Source: Cellvibrio sp. 79
GTDB taxonomy: Bacteria > Pseudomonadota > Gammaproteobacteria > Pseudomonadales > Cellvibrionaceae
DNA: 64,000 nt
NCBI GenBank assembly: GCA_003056245.1
Contig: MVDH01000003.1
Coordinates: forward strand, 721,957-785,956
Direction of reading: 5' to 3'
In this document: positions 51,678-60,960 of the stretch, piece after piece
How the letters are laid out: every line of letters starts with the position of its first letter
Numbering within the stretch: the stretch's first letter is position 1
The notes under the pieces: model-generated
Database searches by the model: none
The model's input: only the letters and a program-made list of their open reading frames with translations
Told to the model about the DNA's origin: nothing
Translations under genes and position numbers: made by a program

Positions 51678-52439
51678 ATGACTAAACGCAATACCCAGCA
51701 ACGTCGTCGCGCCATCATCGATCTGTTAAATGAGAGCGGTGAAGTGAGTGTAGAAGCCTTGGCAGAGCAGTTTTCTACCTCAGAAGTCACTATTCGCAAG
51801 GATCTGGCGGCATTGGAATCCAACGGTTTATTGTTGCGCCGCTACGGTGGTGCCGTTCCTGTACCCCAGGAATTGATGAGCGATCCGGTAGAAAAAGTTT
51901 CGATTCGTAAGCAAACAATTGCCAAAGCGGCAGCGCAGCTCATCCGCGACCACAATCGCATCATCCTCGACAGCGGGAGTTCTACCACCGCCGCGTTATT
52001 GCCGGAGCTTTCCAGCAAGCAAGGTTTGGTCGTAATGACCAACTCCCTCAGTATCGCTAACGCCCTGCGCGAGCTGGAAAACGAGCCCACCATTTTGATG
52101 ACTGGCGGCACCTGGGACCCAAAATCCGAAGGTTTCCAGGGGCAACTCGCCGAGCAAATCCTGCGCTCCTACAACTTCGATCAATTTTTTATCGGCGCCG
52201 ATGGTTTGGATTTGGAACGCGGCACAACGACTTTCAATGAACTCTATAGTTTGAGCCGTGTGATGGCTGAGGTCGCGCGCGAAGTTATTGTCATGGCCGA
52301 ATCCGACAAAATCGGCCGCAAAATTCACAATCTCGAATTGCCCTGGTCGGCCATCAAAGTGTTGGTCACCGATAACGGTCTCGATGAAAAAGATAAACAA
52401 AAAATAGAACAACAAGGTGTGCGTGTAATACAGGGTTAA
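51678..52439 (+). CDS. DeoR/GlpR-family regulator preceding glmS
   Basis: A 253-aa regulator with an N-terminal DeoR helix-turn-helix (RRAIIDLLNESGEVSVEALAEQFSTSEVTIRKDL, about residues 10-45) and a C-terminal sugar-phosphate-binding domain (IILDSGSSTTAALLPEL, MTGGTWDPKSEGFQG). Such a gene lies between glmU and glmS in pseudomonads, where it is thought to control amino-sugar synthesis. Here it keeps its link with glmS, though a 165-base repeat-rich gap separates them. The start ATG at 51678 is clear. Confidence 0.92.
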   Translation: MTKRNTQQRRRAIIDLLNESGEVSVEALAEQFSTSEVTIRKDLAALESNGLLLRRYGGAVPVPQELMSDPVEKVSIRKQTIAKAAAQLIRDHNRIILDSGSSTTAALLPELSSKQGLVVMTNSLSIANALRELENEPTILMTGGTWDPKSEGFQGQLAEQILRSYNFDQFFIGADGLDLERGTTTFNELYSLSRVMAEVAREVIVMAESDKIGRKIHNLELPWSAIKVLVTDNGLDEKDKQKIEQQGVRVIQG

Positions 52440-52453
52440 ACACCCCCTCCCAG

Positions 52454-52553
52454 CCTCCCCCTTTGCAAGGGGGAGGGGTTTTGATTCCCCCTCTGAATAA
52501 ATAATGAGGGAGCCAAGTCCCCTCCCTTTTTCAAGGGGAGGGTTAGGGAGGGG
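52454..52553. repeat. G/C-run hairpin repeats and G-quadruplex-type motif before glmS
   Basis: Two related units: a 10-bp hairpin (CCTCCCCCTT 52454-52463 with AAGGGGGAGG 52467-52476), and a second with C-runs (52518-52525) pairing G-runs. The right end, GGGGAGGGTTAGGGAGGGG (52535-52553), meets the four-G-run criterion for a G-quadruplex. The units share their core and look like copies of one dispersed intergenic repeat. Confidence 0.65.
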
Positions 52554-52604
52554 TTACAAAAACAAAATATTTTTACTACTACTAAACAGCTCAAGGAGTT
52601 AATC

Positions 52605-54434
52605 ATGTGTGGAATTGTTGGCGCAGTAGCGCAACGCGATGTAGCAGATATTCTGGTGGAGGGATTGCGCCGTCTGGAATACCGCGGTTATGACTCAGCC
52701 GGTGTGGCCGTGGTTAGCAATGGTCAATTGCAACGCGTGCGTCGCCTGGGAAAAGTAAAAGAATTATCGGATGCTGTTCACGCGGAACCTATTCCCGGCG
52801 GTACCGGTATTGCTCACACCCGTTGGGCTACTCACGGTGAACCGAGCGAGCGCAATGCGCATCCGCATATTTCCAAAGAACATATTGCAGTGGTGCACAA
52901 CGGTATTATCGAAAACCACGCAAACCTGCGTCGTTTATTACAAGAAGAAGGTTATGTATTTACCTCGGATACTGATACCGAAGTAATCGCGCACCTGGTG
53001 CAAAAAGAATTAAAAAATACCGACAGTTTGTTAATTGCGGTGCAGAAATCAGTAAAACAATTACACGGCGCTTACGGCACAGTGTTGATGGACAAAAACG
53101 ACGCAAGTCGTTTGGTCGTTGCACGTTCCGGTTCACCATTGGTTATCGGTTTGGGAATTGGTGAAAATTTTATCGCTTCCGATCAACTCGCACTGTTGCC
53201 GGTAACTCGTCGCTTTATCTTTTTGGAAGAAGGCGATGTGGCGGAAATTACCCGTCAAACCATCAAAATTTTTGATAAAGATGGTGTTGCTGTCGAGCGC
53301 CAAATCCATGAATCTACGGCGAGTTACGACGCGGGCGATAAAGGCAAATTCCGTCACTTTATGCTGAAGGAAATTTACGAGCAACCAAACGCCGTATTGA
53401 ACACTTTGGAAGGTCGCTTAAGTAGTGAATCTGTATTGGATGAAACATTCGGTAACGGCGCTGCAGAATTATTTAAAAAAGTAAAACACATCCAGATCGT
53501 TGCTTGTGGTACCAGCTATCACTCCGGTTTGGTTGCGCGTTACTGGATTGAATCGCTCGGCGGAATTTCTTGCAATGTGGAAATCGCCAGCGAATTTCGT
53601 TATCGCAAATCCTTTGTGCAACCTGACAGTCTGTTAGTTTCAATCAGCCAATCCGGTGAAACAGCAGATACTTTAGCCGCATTGCGGCTCGCAAAAGAAT
53701 TGGGATATTTGGGTAGCCTCACAATTTGTAATGTTGCCGGTTCGTCGCTGGTACGTGAATCCGATCTCGCATTTATGACACGCGCTGGTGCTGAAATTGG
53801 TGTTGCTTCTACCAAAGCATTTACCACGCAACTTGTTGGTTTGGCGATGTTGGTTTTAGCGGTGGGTAAATACAACGGCCTGACGGCTGAACAACAAAAA
53901 GACATGGTGACGGCGCTGAAAAACCTTCCTGCAAAATTGGAAGAATCATTAGCACTCGCACCAAAAATCGAAGCCCTTGCCGAAGAGTTTGCGGATAAAC
54001 ATCACTCACTGTTTTTGGGCCGTGGCGATCAATATCCTATTGCAATGGAAGGCGCACTGAAATTAAAAGAAATTTCCTACATCCACGCTGAAGCCTACGC
54101 TGCCGGTGAATTAAAACACGGCCCGCTGGCATTGATAGACGCACACATGCCAATCATCGTTGTTGCACCAAACAATGATTTGTTGGAAAAATTAAAATCC
54201 AACGTCGAAGAGGTGCGCGCGCGCGGTGGTATTCTGTATGTATTCGCTGATGAAGATGCGCATTTTGAATCCGACGAAACCATGCGCGTAATCAACGTCC
54301 CGCACATCCATACCTGGTTAGCTCCAATCCTTTATACATTGCCACTGCAACTGCTGAGTTACTATGTGGCGATTATTAAAGGGACTGATGTGGACCAACC
54401 GCGCAACCTGGCCAAGTCGGTTACTGTGGAATAG
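52605..54434 (+). CDS. glmS: Glutamine-fructose-6-phosphate aminotransferase
   Basis: GlmS makes glucosamine-6-phosphate from fructose-6-phosphate and glutamine, the first step toward UDP-GlcNAc. It is 609 aa. The N-terminal glutaminase starts MCGIVGAV with nucleophile Cys2 (after Met removal, Cys1) and HTRWATHG. Two SIS sugar-isomerase domains follow ([33 protein letters not shown]), with the C-terminal [11 protein letters not shown]. No glmS ribozyme is seen upstream. It completes the GlmU/GlmS pathway pair of this window. Confidence 0.98.
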   Translation: MCGIVGAVAQRDVADILVEGLRRLEYRGYDSAGVAVVSNGQLQRVRRLGKVKELSDAVHAEPIPGGTGIAHTRWATHGEPSERNAHPHISKEHIAVVHNGIIENHANLRRLLQEEGYVFTSDTDTEVIAHLVQKELKNTDSLLIAVQKSVKQLHGAYGTVLMDKNDASRLVVARSGSPLVIGLGIGENFIASDQLALLPVTRRFIFLEEGDVAEITRQTIKIFDKDGVAVERQIHESTASYDAGDKGKFRHFMLKEIYEQPNAVLNTLEGRLSSESVLDETFGNGAAELFKKVKHIQIVACGTSYHSGLVARYWIESLGGISCNVEIASEFRYRKSFVQPDSLLVSISQSGETADTLAALRLAKELGYLGSLTICNVAGSSLVRESDLAFMTRAGAEIGVASTKAFTTQLVGLAMLVLAVGKYNGLTAEQQKDMVTALKNLPAKLEESLALAPKIEALAEEFADKHHSLFLGRGDQYPIAMEGALKLKEISYIHAEAYAAGELKHGPLALIDAHMPIIVVAPNNDLLEKLKSNVEEVRARGGILYVFADEDAHFESDETMRVINVPHIHTWLAPILYTLPLQLLSYYVAIIKGTDVDQPRNLAKSVTVE

Positions 54435-54784
54435 TTTTCTGTTTTTATTCCGCAATAGCAGCAGCCAGCTGCCGCGGCCGTTTAAAATAAAACATCCAGT
54501 TAATAATAAAATTACGGATGCTAAAAAATAGTCTCATACCGACTGCCTGAATTGGGTGTATCTAAAACAGGCAGCCGGCATGAGAACTAGCAATACATTT
54601 CAAATATACCCTCCAATTCTGAACATTTGCCTTTTTATCATCACCATTTCCTTGTGATCCATTTTTGCGAGCTCATATCCTCCTTAAGCTCGACTAAAAA
54701 ATTTTACGCTTACTTAACTATATTTGAAAAAACATATATATTAAATTTCGTATGTATACATAACCCTCCCTAAAAGGTTCCTCT
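54435..54784. other. glmS-arsR intergenic region
   Basis: 350 bases without a gene. It has a 17-bp inverted repeat (54533-54549 with 54568-54584) and, near its right end, AT-rich DNA (54715-54765) with ATATATTAAATTTCG and GTATGTATAC that probably holds the arsR promoter and operator. Confidence 0.45.
54533..54584. repeat. 17-bp inverted repeat (hairpin)
   Basis: Arms 54533-54549 and 54568-54584 pair at 15 of 17 positions around an 18-base loop. On the minus-strand RNA both mismatches would be G-U pairs. It may be a terminator-like structure, an RNA element or a small inverted-repeat element. Confidence 0.6.
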
Positions 54785-55132
54785 GTGATTGATCCCCTCC
54801 AATTTTTCAAATGCTTGGCTGATGAAACCCGCCTTAAGTCATTGATTCTCATGCACACTGAAGGTGAGCTGTGTGTATGCGAGCTGATGGAGGCTCTGGA
54901 TGAAATCCAACCCAAGATTTCCCGGCATCTAGCACTGCTAAGGGAACATAAAATTGTTTTGGATAGACGTCAGGGGCAATGGATCCACTACCGGTTGAAC
55001 CCTGATTTGCCCGATTGGGCTAAGGCAATTCTCGCTGCGACGACTCAATCTAATTCGTCGTACATTAAAGCCAATCTCAAAAAATTGTGTTGCATGATTG
55101 ATCGTCCGGAGCGTTCCAAGGCTTGTTGCTGA
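54785..55132 (+). CDS. arsR: ArsR-family arsenic-responsive repressor
   Basis: A 115-aa metalloregulator with a winged helix-turn-helix. The metal-binding motif ELCVCEL (28-34, Cys30 and Cys32) is the classic As(III) site of ArsR, and the recognition helix is IQPKISRHLALLREH. A Cys-Cys pair at the C-terminus (KACC) could add ligands. It starts with GTG at 54785 after AAAGG. It heads an operon with GAPDH and arsJ, which it is expected to repress until arsenite binds. Confidence 0.9.
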   Translation: MIDPLQFFKCLADETRLKSLILMHTEGELCVCELMEALDEIQPKISRHLALLREHKIVLDRRQGQWIHYRLNPDLPDWAKAILAATTQSNSSYIKANLKKLCCMIDRPERSKACC

Positions 55133-55157
55133 TTGAAAAAATAATTGAGTATGTGAC

Positions 55158-56165
55158 ATGAAAAAAATTAAAGTGGGCATCAATGGTTTTGGTCGAATTG
55201 GCCGTTTAGTGCTGCGTGCATCCTGGCATTGGCCAGAGTTTGAGTTTGTGCAAATCAATGATCCGGGCGCAGATGCAGAAACCTATGCCCACCTTCTTAA
55301 ATTCGATTCGGTACAGGGAATTTGGCCGGAGGATGTCACTGCCGAAGGTGACACGCTCGTCATCAATGGCAAAGCGATTAACGTTACAACCAACAAAACA
55401 ATTGCAGATACCAATTGGTCGGGCTGTGACCTGGTGATTGAAGCCAGTGGCAGAATGAAATCGGTCGCCATACTGCAAAATTATTTGGACCAAGGTGTAA
55501 AGCGTGTGGTGGTCAGCGCTCCCGTAAAAGAAACGGGGGCGTTGAATATCGTTATGGGGGTTAACCATCACTGGTTTAAACCCACAGAACATCGCATTGT
55601 GACTGCTGCATCTTGCACCACTAATTGCCTCGCTCCGGTTGTAAAAGTGATCCATGAAAAATTAGGAATTCGCCATGGCTCAATCACCACCATTCACAAT
55701 TTGACCAATACCCAATCCATTCTGGATCAGCCCCACAAAGATTTACGACGCGCACGATCTTCGGGCTCCAACTTAATTCCTACTACGACAGGTTCCGCTA
55801 CCGCTATTGCTGAAATCTTTCCGGAGTTACGTGGCCGCCTGAATGGGCATGCTGTCCGTGTTCCACTCGCTAACGCATCGTTAACTGACTGTGTGTTTGA
55901 AGTTGAACGCGCTACATCGGTTGAAGAAGTGAATCAGCTTTTGAAAGCTGCCAGCGAAAACGAATTAAAAAATATTCTCGGTTATGAAGAACGGCCATTG
56001 GTTTCCAGGGATTATTGCGGTGATCCGCGCTCATCGATTGTAGATGCGCTATCGACGATGGTGGTAAATGGTACGCAGGTAAAAATCTACGCTTGGTATG
56101 ACAACGAATGGGGTTACTCAAACCGTACTGCTGAACTCGCCCGCTTTGTAGGCCTGGCTGATTAA
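55158..56165 (+). CDS. ArsJ-associated glyceraldehyde-3-phosphate dehydrogenase
   Basis: A 335-aa type I GAPDH. The NAD-binding start [13 protein letters not shown] is at 8-20, the catalytic Cys153 lies in [10 protein letters not shown], and His180 lies in [10 protein letters not shown]. In operons with arsJ, this enzyme uses arsenate in place of phosphate to form 1-arseno-3-phosphoglycerate, which ArsJ exports and which then falls apart outside. The link is established for arsJ operons elsewhere; here it is inferred from the order arsR-gapdh-arsJ, with 25 and 2 bases between genes. It is unlikely to be the main glycolytic GAPDH. Confidence 0.9.
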   Translation: MKKIKVGINGFGRIGRLVLRASWHWPEFEFVQINDPGADAETYAHLLKFDSVQGIWPEDVTAEGDTLVINGKAINVTTNKTIADTNWSGCDLVIEASGRMKSVAILQNYLDQGVKRVVVSAPVKETGALNIVMGVNHHWFKPTEHRIVTAASCTTNCLAPVVKVIHEKLGIRHGSITTIHNLTNTQSILDQPHKDLRRARSSGSNLIPTTTGSATAIAEIFPELRGRLNGHAVRVPLANASLTDCVFEVERATSVEEVNQLLKAASENELKNILGYEERPLVSRDYCGDPRSSIVDALSTMVVNGTQVKIYAWYDNEWGYSNRTAELARFVGLAD

Positions 56166-56167
56166 AC

Positions 56168-57382
56168 ATGGCAAACCTGTCCAGCCCTTATAAACAATAC
56201 GCGATTGTCACCGGCAATTACTGGGCATTTACCCTGACTGATGGTGCCCTGCGTATGTTAGTGGTACTGCACTTTTATCAGTTGGGATTTAATCCCTTAC
56301 AAATTGCCAGCCTGTTTTTGTTCTATGAAATTTTTGGTGTAGTGACCAATTTGGCAGGCGGTTATCTGGGATCACGGATTGGCTTGAATAAAACCATGAA
56401 TATCGGTTTGGCATTACAAGTAGTCGCGTTGATGATGTTAGTGGTTCCCACAACGCTGTTAACTGTTCCCTGGGTAATGGGAGCACAGGCGTTGTCGGGT
56501 ATTGCTAAAGACCTCAATAAAATGAGCGCAAAAAGTACAATCAAATTACTGGTACCTGCTGATGAGCAGGGACAATTATTTAAATGGGTTGCACTGCTTA
56601 CCGGTTCTAAAAACGCATTGAAAGGTGTTGGTTTTTTTCTCGGTGCAGTGTTGCTCACAGGGTTGGGATTTAACGGCGCTGTTCTCAGTATGGCAGTTGC
56701 GTTGGCCATGGTTTGGTTAGCAAGCTTGTTGCTGTTAAGGCAAGATTTAGGTAAAGCCAAAAACAAACCGAAATTCCATGAGCTATTTTCCAAAAGCAAA
56801 GCAGTAAATGTTTTATCCTCTGCCCGATTATTCTTATTTGGTGCGCGTGATGTTTGGTTCGTGGTTGCGCTGCCTGTGTTTCTCGCCAGTCAATTGCAAT
56901 GGGATTTTTGGTGGGTAGGTGGCTTTCTCGCACTCTGGGTAATTGGGTACGGAATAGTTCAATCTGTGGTTCCGAAATTGCTACCACGTACCAAAACTAA
57001 AACGCCGGATGGTCGTTCGGCATTCTACTGGGCACTTATGCTTGCTTTTATAACAAGCATTCTTGCTGCGGCACTTGGTTCTGAATTACCACTGGCTCCT
57101 GTGTTAATAACAGGCTTGGTTCTTTTCGGAATTTTCTTTGCAATTAATTCATCGATCCATAGTTATTTGATTGTGAGTTACGCGAAAGAAGATGGAGTGT
57201 CCCTGGATGTGGGATTTTATTACATGGCTAATGCGGTTGGTCGATTGATAGGTACTATGCTTTCTGGTTGGGCCTATCAGGTTGCCGGATTAACGATGTG
57301 CCTGTGGATTTCTGCGGGTTTTATTGTTGCAGCAGCTTTACTTTCACTTGCACTTCCAAAGCATGTAAAAGAGGCTCAATGA
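56168..57382 (+). CDS. arsJ: Organoarsenical (1-arseno-3-phosphoglycerate) efflux permease
   Basis: A 404-aa major-facilitator permease with about 10-12 hydrophobic segments. The start SSPYKQYAIVTGNYWAFTLTDGALRMLVVLHF and the conserved GIAKDLNKMSAKSTIKLLVP identify it as ArsJ rather than a generic transporter. It starts 2 bases after the GAPDH stop, consistent with a joint pathway. The pair expels arsenate without first reducing it. Confidence 0.92.
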   Translation: MANLSSPYKQYAIVTGNYWAFTLTDGALRMLVVLHFYQLGFNPLQIASLFLFYEIFGVVTNLAGGYLGSRIGLNKTMNIGLALQVVALMMLVVPTTLLTVPWVMGAQALSGIAKDLNKMSAKSTIKLLVPADEQGQLFKWVALLTGSKNALKGVGFFLGAVLLTGLGFNGAVLSMAVALAMVWLASLLLLRQDLGKAKNKPKFHELFSKSKAVNVLSSARLFLFGARDVWFVVALPVFLASQLQWDFWWVGGFLALWVIGYGIVQSVVPKLLPRTKTKTPDGRSAFYWALMLAFITSILAAALGSELPLAPVLITGLVLFGIFFAINSSIHSYLIVSYAKEDGVSLDVGFYYMANAVGRLIGTMLSGWAYQVAGLTMCLWISAGFIVAAALLSLALPKHVKEAQ

Positions 57383-57703
57383 TGGAATCAAAAAACGCAA
57401 GTTGTTCAACTTCGGCATGCAATGACAATATCAGTGCAGTTGCAGAGGTATTAAATCTATAACCGTTTAACTGATTTTTCATTAAGTGAAAAAACCAATC
57501 AGCCTCTGAACCTGGCTTATCAAGCTGGTTCCGTTGTAGTGACTTCCAATCCCTATCTTCATGCGCTATTTGCAAATAAGAACAATCTTACAGTGCTTAG
57601 TGACAGCGATTCATTGCAGCGATATGGCATCAATGAAGCTGATAGGCATACGCTCAATACAAGCGTGCCTTCTACATGTAAGGTAACGCCTGGAAATGAA
57701 TAA
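57379..57703 (+). pseudogene. Frameshifted small gene coupled to arsJ
   Basis: An ATG overlaps the arsJ stop (ATGA, 57379-57382) and opens MMESKNASCSTSACNDN, then ends at a TAA after 27 codons. From about 57450 another frame continues as a protein-like sequence (NRLTDFSLSEKTNQPLNLAYQAG) to a TAA at 57701-57703. The total of 325 bases is one more than a multiple of three, so a single-base shift splits one gene of about 108 codons. The cysteine-rich start suggests a thiol role. I do not recognise the family. It may be real decay or a sequencing error. Confidence 0.55.
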
Positions 57704-57900
57704 AACGAGCGGATGAGCAAACCCAACCCATTGCTTATTAGCATGAGTTCCCGGAAATTATTTTGTTGATGCGAAAAATCAGTAAGCTACATCGCGTTGC
57801 TGTGCACAGTTATTGCCAGATAAAAAAACAATTGGCAAAACCAGTACGCACAAGTCTGAAACCTGTGTGTGCAAGCGATAAAAAAATTAATTACTGAAAA

Positions 57901-58275
57901 TCAGGCGATTATTACTGGTGGAGCGCGCAGTGGCGGGCGGAAATCAGGGAGAAATTTTGCGAGATGCAGGGACGTGTAAAAACAAACCCCGAGGGATCTG
58001 GTGTATAAAAAAATTATTATAACAATCGTCGCCAGCAGCAAGGACGATGAATAAAATTTTAAGAGCTTGACCAGTGCTGATTGGGAAATATCAATATCCT
58101 GGTGTTCATCTTCTTCTGCGTGTACTTCGTGGCCTTCCACAATATCAACATGGAAAGATACGGCCGGCTCCTTACCGTCAAAGCAAAAATGACTGTGCAC
58201 ACCCATCCAACTGGTCATTAGCCATAACAGCAATGCCAGAAACGCTACAGCGCGATGGATTATACGAATCTTCAC
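57901..58275 (-). CDS. Small His-rich membrane protein
   Basis: A 124-aa protein with a signal-anchor (residues 7-24), then a periplasmic His/Glu/Asp-rich segment (HSHFCFDG, VEGHEVHAEEDEHQD, about 27-62), a second transmembrane helix (about 78-92) and a C-terminal FRPPLRAPPVIIA. Such small proteins with an RAPP ending precede heavy-metal efflux genes in other gammaproteobacteria, which suggests metal binding; that is inference. The start is GTG at 58273-58275. Nothing else of a metal efflux operon lies next to it. Confidence 0.65.
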   Translation of the reverse strand: MKIRIIHRAVAFLALLLWLMTSWMGVHSHFCFDGKEPAVSFHVDIVEGHEVHAEEDEHQDIDISQSALVKLLKFYSSSLLLATIVIIIFLYTRSLGVCFYTSLHLAKFLPDFRPPLRAPPVIIA

Positions 58276-58619
58276 GATAAAGGGGTCCGAAAAAAAAGGT
58301 TGCAGGATATAGCAATCAAAATATTGCTGCCACTGCCGCTTCTCAATTCAAGAAAAAAACTGATTTTGTTTGTAGTGAAAAACTACTAACGAAAAAAATT
58401 CGTCTATGAAATCAATTGTGTCGCTTAAATTTTCTAAAGTAGATATTCACGTATTAATTGTGAAAAATTACCCAAAAAATTCTTGCAATAAAATATTAAC
58501 TTTGAAGGTTAATCTGATTAAGAATAAAAAAGATGAAGGAAACGTTACTGCTGGATTAGCAGAAAAATTTGAAGTATGGCTACCACACGAGTGGCGCTGA
58601 GAATATCGAAGGACAGAAA
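58276..58619. other. Divergent AT-rich region before the acyl/sulfur cluster
   Basis: 344 bases, very AT-rich, with probable divergent promoters. An open frame at 58406-58600 could encode a 64-aa Lys-rich peptide starting MKSIVSLKFSKV; it has no good ribosome site and I do not call it a gene with confidence. Confidence 0.4.
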
Positions 58620-59279
58620 ATGGGTGTTATTGAGCAGCTGATGGAAACGAAAAATCGTATCATCAAGCAAAAACTGGAGTTACAGGAATACCTCTCTCTC
58701 CAGTTTAAAAATTACCGGTCTATTTTGGTGCAAGATCCCAAAAATGGCTTTGATCGTTTGGGTCAGAATAACGATAACGAAGATGCAAACGATGTTTGTA
58801 GTGATCCTATCAATTTTTTCGAAAGAGCAGAGCCGCACGAATTAATTTCGAGCGATGAATACGTTTATACCAGTGATTGGGTGTTTGTCAGTCAGGATAT
58901 GATTGATGCGTTTGCGATTGTGACGCTGGATGACCAATGGATTCATACCGATATCTATCGCGCCCAAAAAGAATCACCGTTTAAAAGTACCATCGCCCAT
59001 GGTTTTTTGATTCTTTCGCTTATCCCTCATTTGACATCAACACGTGATTTACACGCGGTAGTTGGGCAATCGCCCCGGATGATTTTTAATTTGGGTTTGA
59101 AAAATGTCCATTTTTTACATCCACTGAAATCGAATTTGGCTATTCGTGCCAGGATTAAAACGCTGGAAATCCAACCTCAAAAAAGAGGCGTCCAGCTAAC
59201 AGAAGAAATCAGCATTGAAAGCAAATCCGGAAAAACGATTTGCAGGGCCGATACGATTTATCGCGTTGTTTTTCACTAG
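58620..59279 (+). CDS. NodN/MaoC-like hotdog-fold protein
   Basis: A 219-aa protein. Residues 1-80 form a charged, partly helical extension; residues 85-219 are a MaoC-like hotdog domain. The motif TLDDQWIHTD (102-111) corresponds to the hydratase motif, with Asp104 and His109 as the likely catalytic pair, and is closest to NodN-type proteins. Such enzymes hydrate or dehydrate acyl thioesters. The ATG at 58620 with GAAGGA upstream is preferred over 58569. It heads the plus-strand cluster with LuxE-like, IscU-like, NifS-like and FAAL genes. Confidence 0.82.
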   Translation: MGVIEQLMETKNRIIKQKLELQEYLSLQFKNYRSILVQDPKNGFDRLGQNNDNEDANDVCSDPINFFERAEPHELISSDEYVYTSDWVFVSQDMIDAFAIVTLDDQWIHTDIYRAQKESPFKSTIAHGFLILSLIPHLTSTRDLHAVVGQSPRMIFNLGLKNVHFLHPLKSNLAIRARIKTLEIQPQKRGVQLTEEISIESKSGKTICRADTIYRVVFH

Positions 59280-59328
59280 TTTTATGTTCCCCCCCGTTAA
59301 CACTCTAAACTTTTTTAAAGGAGTAACC

Positions 59329-60510
59329 ATGCACGCTTCACCATCCATTATGTCCCTGAAGGATCTGGGCATTGATCCACTGAAAGCCGTTGTGTCTTCA
59401 GTGTCCGAACTTTACAAGCTTCCGCAAGATACGCTGAACACAATAAAAGCGGATTTGATTATTGATAGCTTTCGCTTTCACTATGAAAATAACAAATATT
59501 ATCGCGATGCCTGCAATGAGAAAGGAATTAATCCTGCGCACATCCAGGGTTATGATGACCTTATTAAAATTCCATTAATTCCAATCGCAAAATTTAAATC
59601 AGCTTCCAACCATGAATTGCTGTCAAAGCCATTGACTGCGATTGAGCATGAGATGCGCAGTACAGGTACCAGCGGTATTCCAAGTATTTCCCGTCGCTGC
59701 AGCGGTACTATCGATCTGGCGGTTTCTGCAATTTACGCGATGTATCGCGAATTCCTGGGTATTTCAAAAGGCGCGGGTTTGTATGTGTGCCCGTCTACGG
59801 AAGAAATTCCCGAGATGGGTATGATCAAAGCATTAAATATGCTGGCTGGCCTTTTGGATACTCATCGCTTTATGGTCAAGCAGGAACGTTTTGTACCCGA
59901 AGATGCAATTGCACAATTAAAAACCTGGGACAAACAATTCACCCGTCACATCATTGGCCCACCATTTTTAATTCATCGCTTGTTGCAATTCCTGAAACAA
60001 ACCGGGCAAACCCTGAAGCTGGATAAAGGCAGCATGGTAATCACACTCGGTGGTTGGAAACGTTTTACTGGCCAAATGATTTCACGCCGTGAATTCAGTT
60101 TGATGTGCGAGGAATATTTAGGCATTCCCGCCAACGGCATTCGCGATATTTATGCGCTGGTTGAATCCAACGTAGTTGCAATTGATGATGAACATCAAGT
60201 CAAACACGTATCGCCTTATGTGCATTTCAGTGTGCGTGATATTAATGATTTAAGTAAGGAAGTGCCTGCAGGTGAGCGCGGAATTCTGGCAATCCTTGAT
60301 CCACTGGCGCTTGCAACACCGGGCATGATTCTTACTGAAGATATTGTGTCCCTTGTTCCTGGTGAAAGCCCTTCAGGGCGAAGCGGCCAGCGCATGGAAT
60401 ACATTATGCGCGCACCAACGTCGCTGGAATTTGGCTGTTGTGCAGTAAATCTGGAGCGGAAAATGGATGAAGACGAAGCGACAGAAAATGCGTGCCCTGT
60501 TACCGCGTAA
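59329..60510 (+). CDS. LuxE-family acyl-protein synthetase
   Basis: A 393-aa member of the LuxE/PaaK adenylating family. LuxE activates fatty acids as acyl-AMP and passes them to a reductase partner (LuxC). The nucleotide-binding phrase STGTSGIPS is at 111-119 and the acceptor region LGGWKRFTGQMISRREF is present. The ATG at 59329 follows AAAGGAG; the frame upstream of it is rejected. The C-terminal tail is acidic and carries Cys residues. No lux luciferase genes are visible, so a different use of the activated acyl group is likely. Confidence 0.85.
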   Translation: MHASPSIMSLKDLGIDPLKAVVSSVSELYKLPQDTLNTIKADLIIDSFRFHYENNKYYRDACNEKGINPAHIQGYDDLIKIPLIPIAKFKSASNHELLSKPLTAIEHEMRSTGTSGIPSISRRCSGTIDLAVSAIYAMYREFLGISKGAGLYVCPSTEEIPEMGMIKALNMLAGLLDTHRFMVKQERFVPEDAIAQLKTWDKQFTRHIIGPPFLIHRLLQFLKQTGQTLKLDKGSMVITLGGWKRFTGQMISRREFSLMCEEYLGIPANGIRDIYALVESNVVAIDDEHQVKHVSPYVHFSVRDINDLSKEVPAGERGILAILDPLALATPGMILTEDIVSLVPGESPSGRSGQRMEYIMRAPTSLEFGCCAVNLERKMDEDEATENACPVTA

Positions 60511-60583
60511 CGAGTAATTAATGGACGTGAATCCATGCCGGATTCACGTTTGTCCTTGAGCGTATAAACGTAAAGGAATTCTT

Positions 60584-60946
60584 ATGTTTAACGATATTAT
60601 TGTAAAAAATTTTTCCAATCCTGAATTTGCTGCCGAGATTGACAACGCCACCAATACCATTGAGCTGGGCAATCCTGTGTGTGGCGATCGCATTAAAGTG
60701 CAGTTGCACATTGAAGACGGCGTTATTAAAAAAGCCAATTATGCCGCCTGGGGTTGCGCAACTTCTCTTGCTACCGGCAATGTATTTTGCTCACACATCC
60801 ATGGTGCAGCTTGTAGTGATATCCAATCCATGGACAAAGCAAATATTGAAAACATGCTGGGCGAATTGGATCCCTCGCAACACCATTGTTTGGAAATGTT
60901 GCACAAGCTGTTTGAAAAACTCCAACACACTATCGCTGTGCAGTAA
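60584..60946 (+). CDS. IscU/NifU-like iron-sulfur scaffold
   Basis: A 120-aa protein with all scaffold ligands of IscU: Cys33 and Asp35 in GNPVCGDRIKV, Cys58 in AWGCATS and the His101-Cys102 pair. It is therefore likely to assemble or hand over Fe-S clusters or persulfide sulfur. An extra Cys69/Cys77 region (VFCSHIHGAACSD) departs from housekeeping IscU. It lies 15 bases before a NifS-like gene, so the two work as a donor-acceptor pair. It sits in a lipid-activation cluster instead of the isc operon. Confidence 0.88.
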   Translation: MFNDIIVKNFSNPEFAAEIDNATNTIELGNPVCGDRIKVQLHIEDGVIKKANYAAWGCATSLATGNVFCSHIHGAACSDIQSMDKANIENMLGELDPSQHHCLEMLHKLFEKLQHTIAVQ

Positions 60947-60960
60947 GCAGGTACGCCATC

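Noticed and set aside
52440-52604. glmS ribozyme upstream of glmS
   Set aside because: The region contains only G/C-run repeats; no ribozyme core is recognisable, and Gram-negatives generally lack it.
58406-58600. 64-aa Lys-rich frame before the acyl/sulfur cluster
   Set aside because: No convincing ribosome site, low-complexity AT-rich composition and no recognisable family; left as a possibility only.
58569-58619. Longer start for the NodN-like gene
   Set aside because: The ATG at 58620 has GAAGGA at proper distance, and the extra residues show no conservation pattern.
59215-59328. N-terminal extension of the LuxE-like gene
   Set aside because: It overlaps the end of the hotdog gene, and AAAGGAG is placed for the ATG at 59329.
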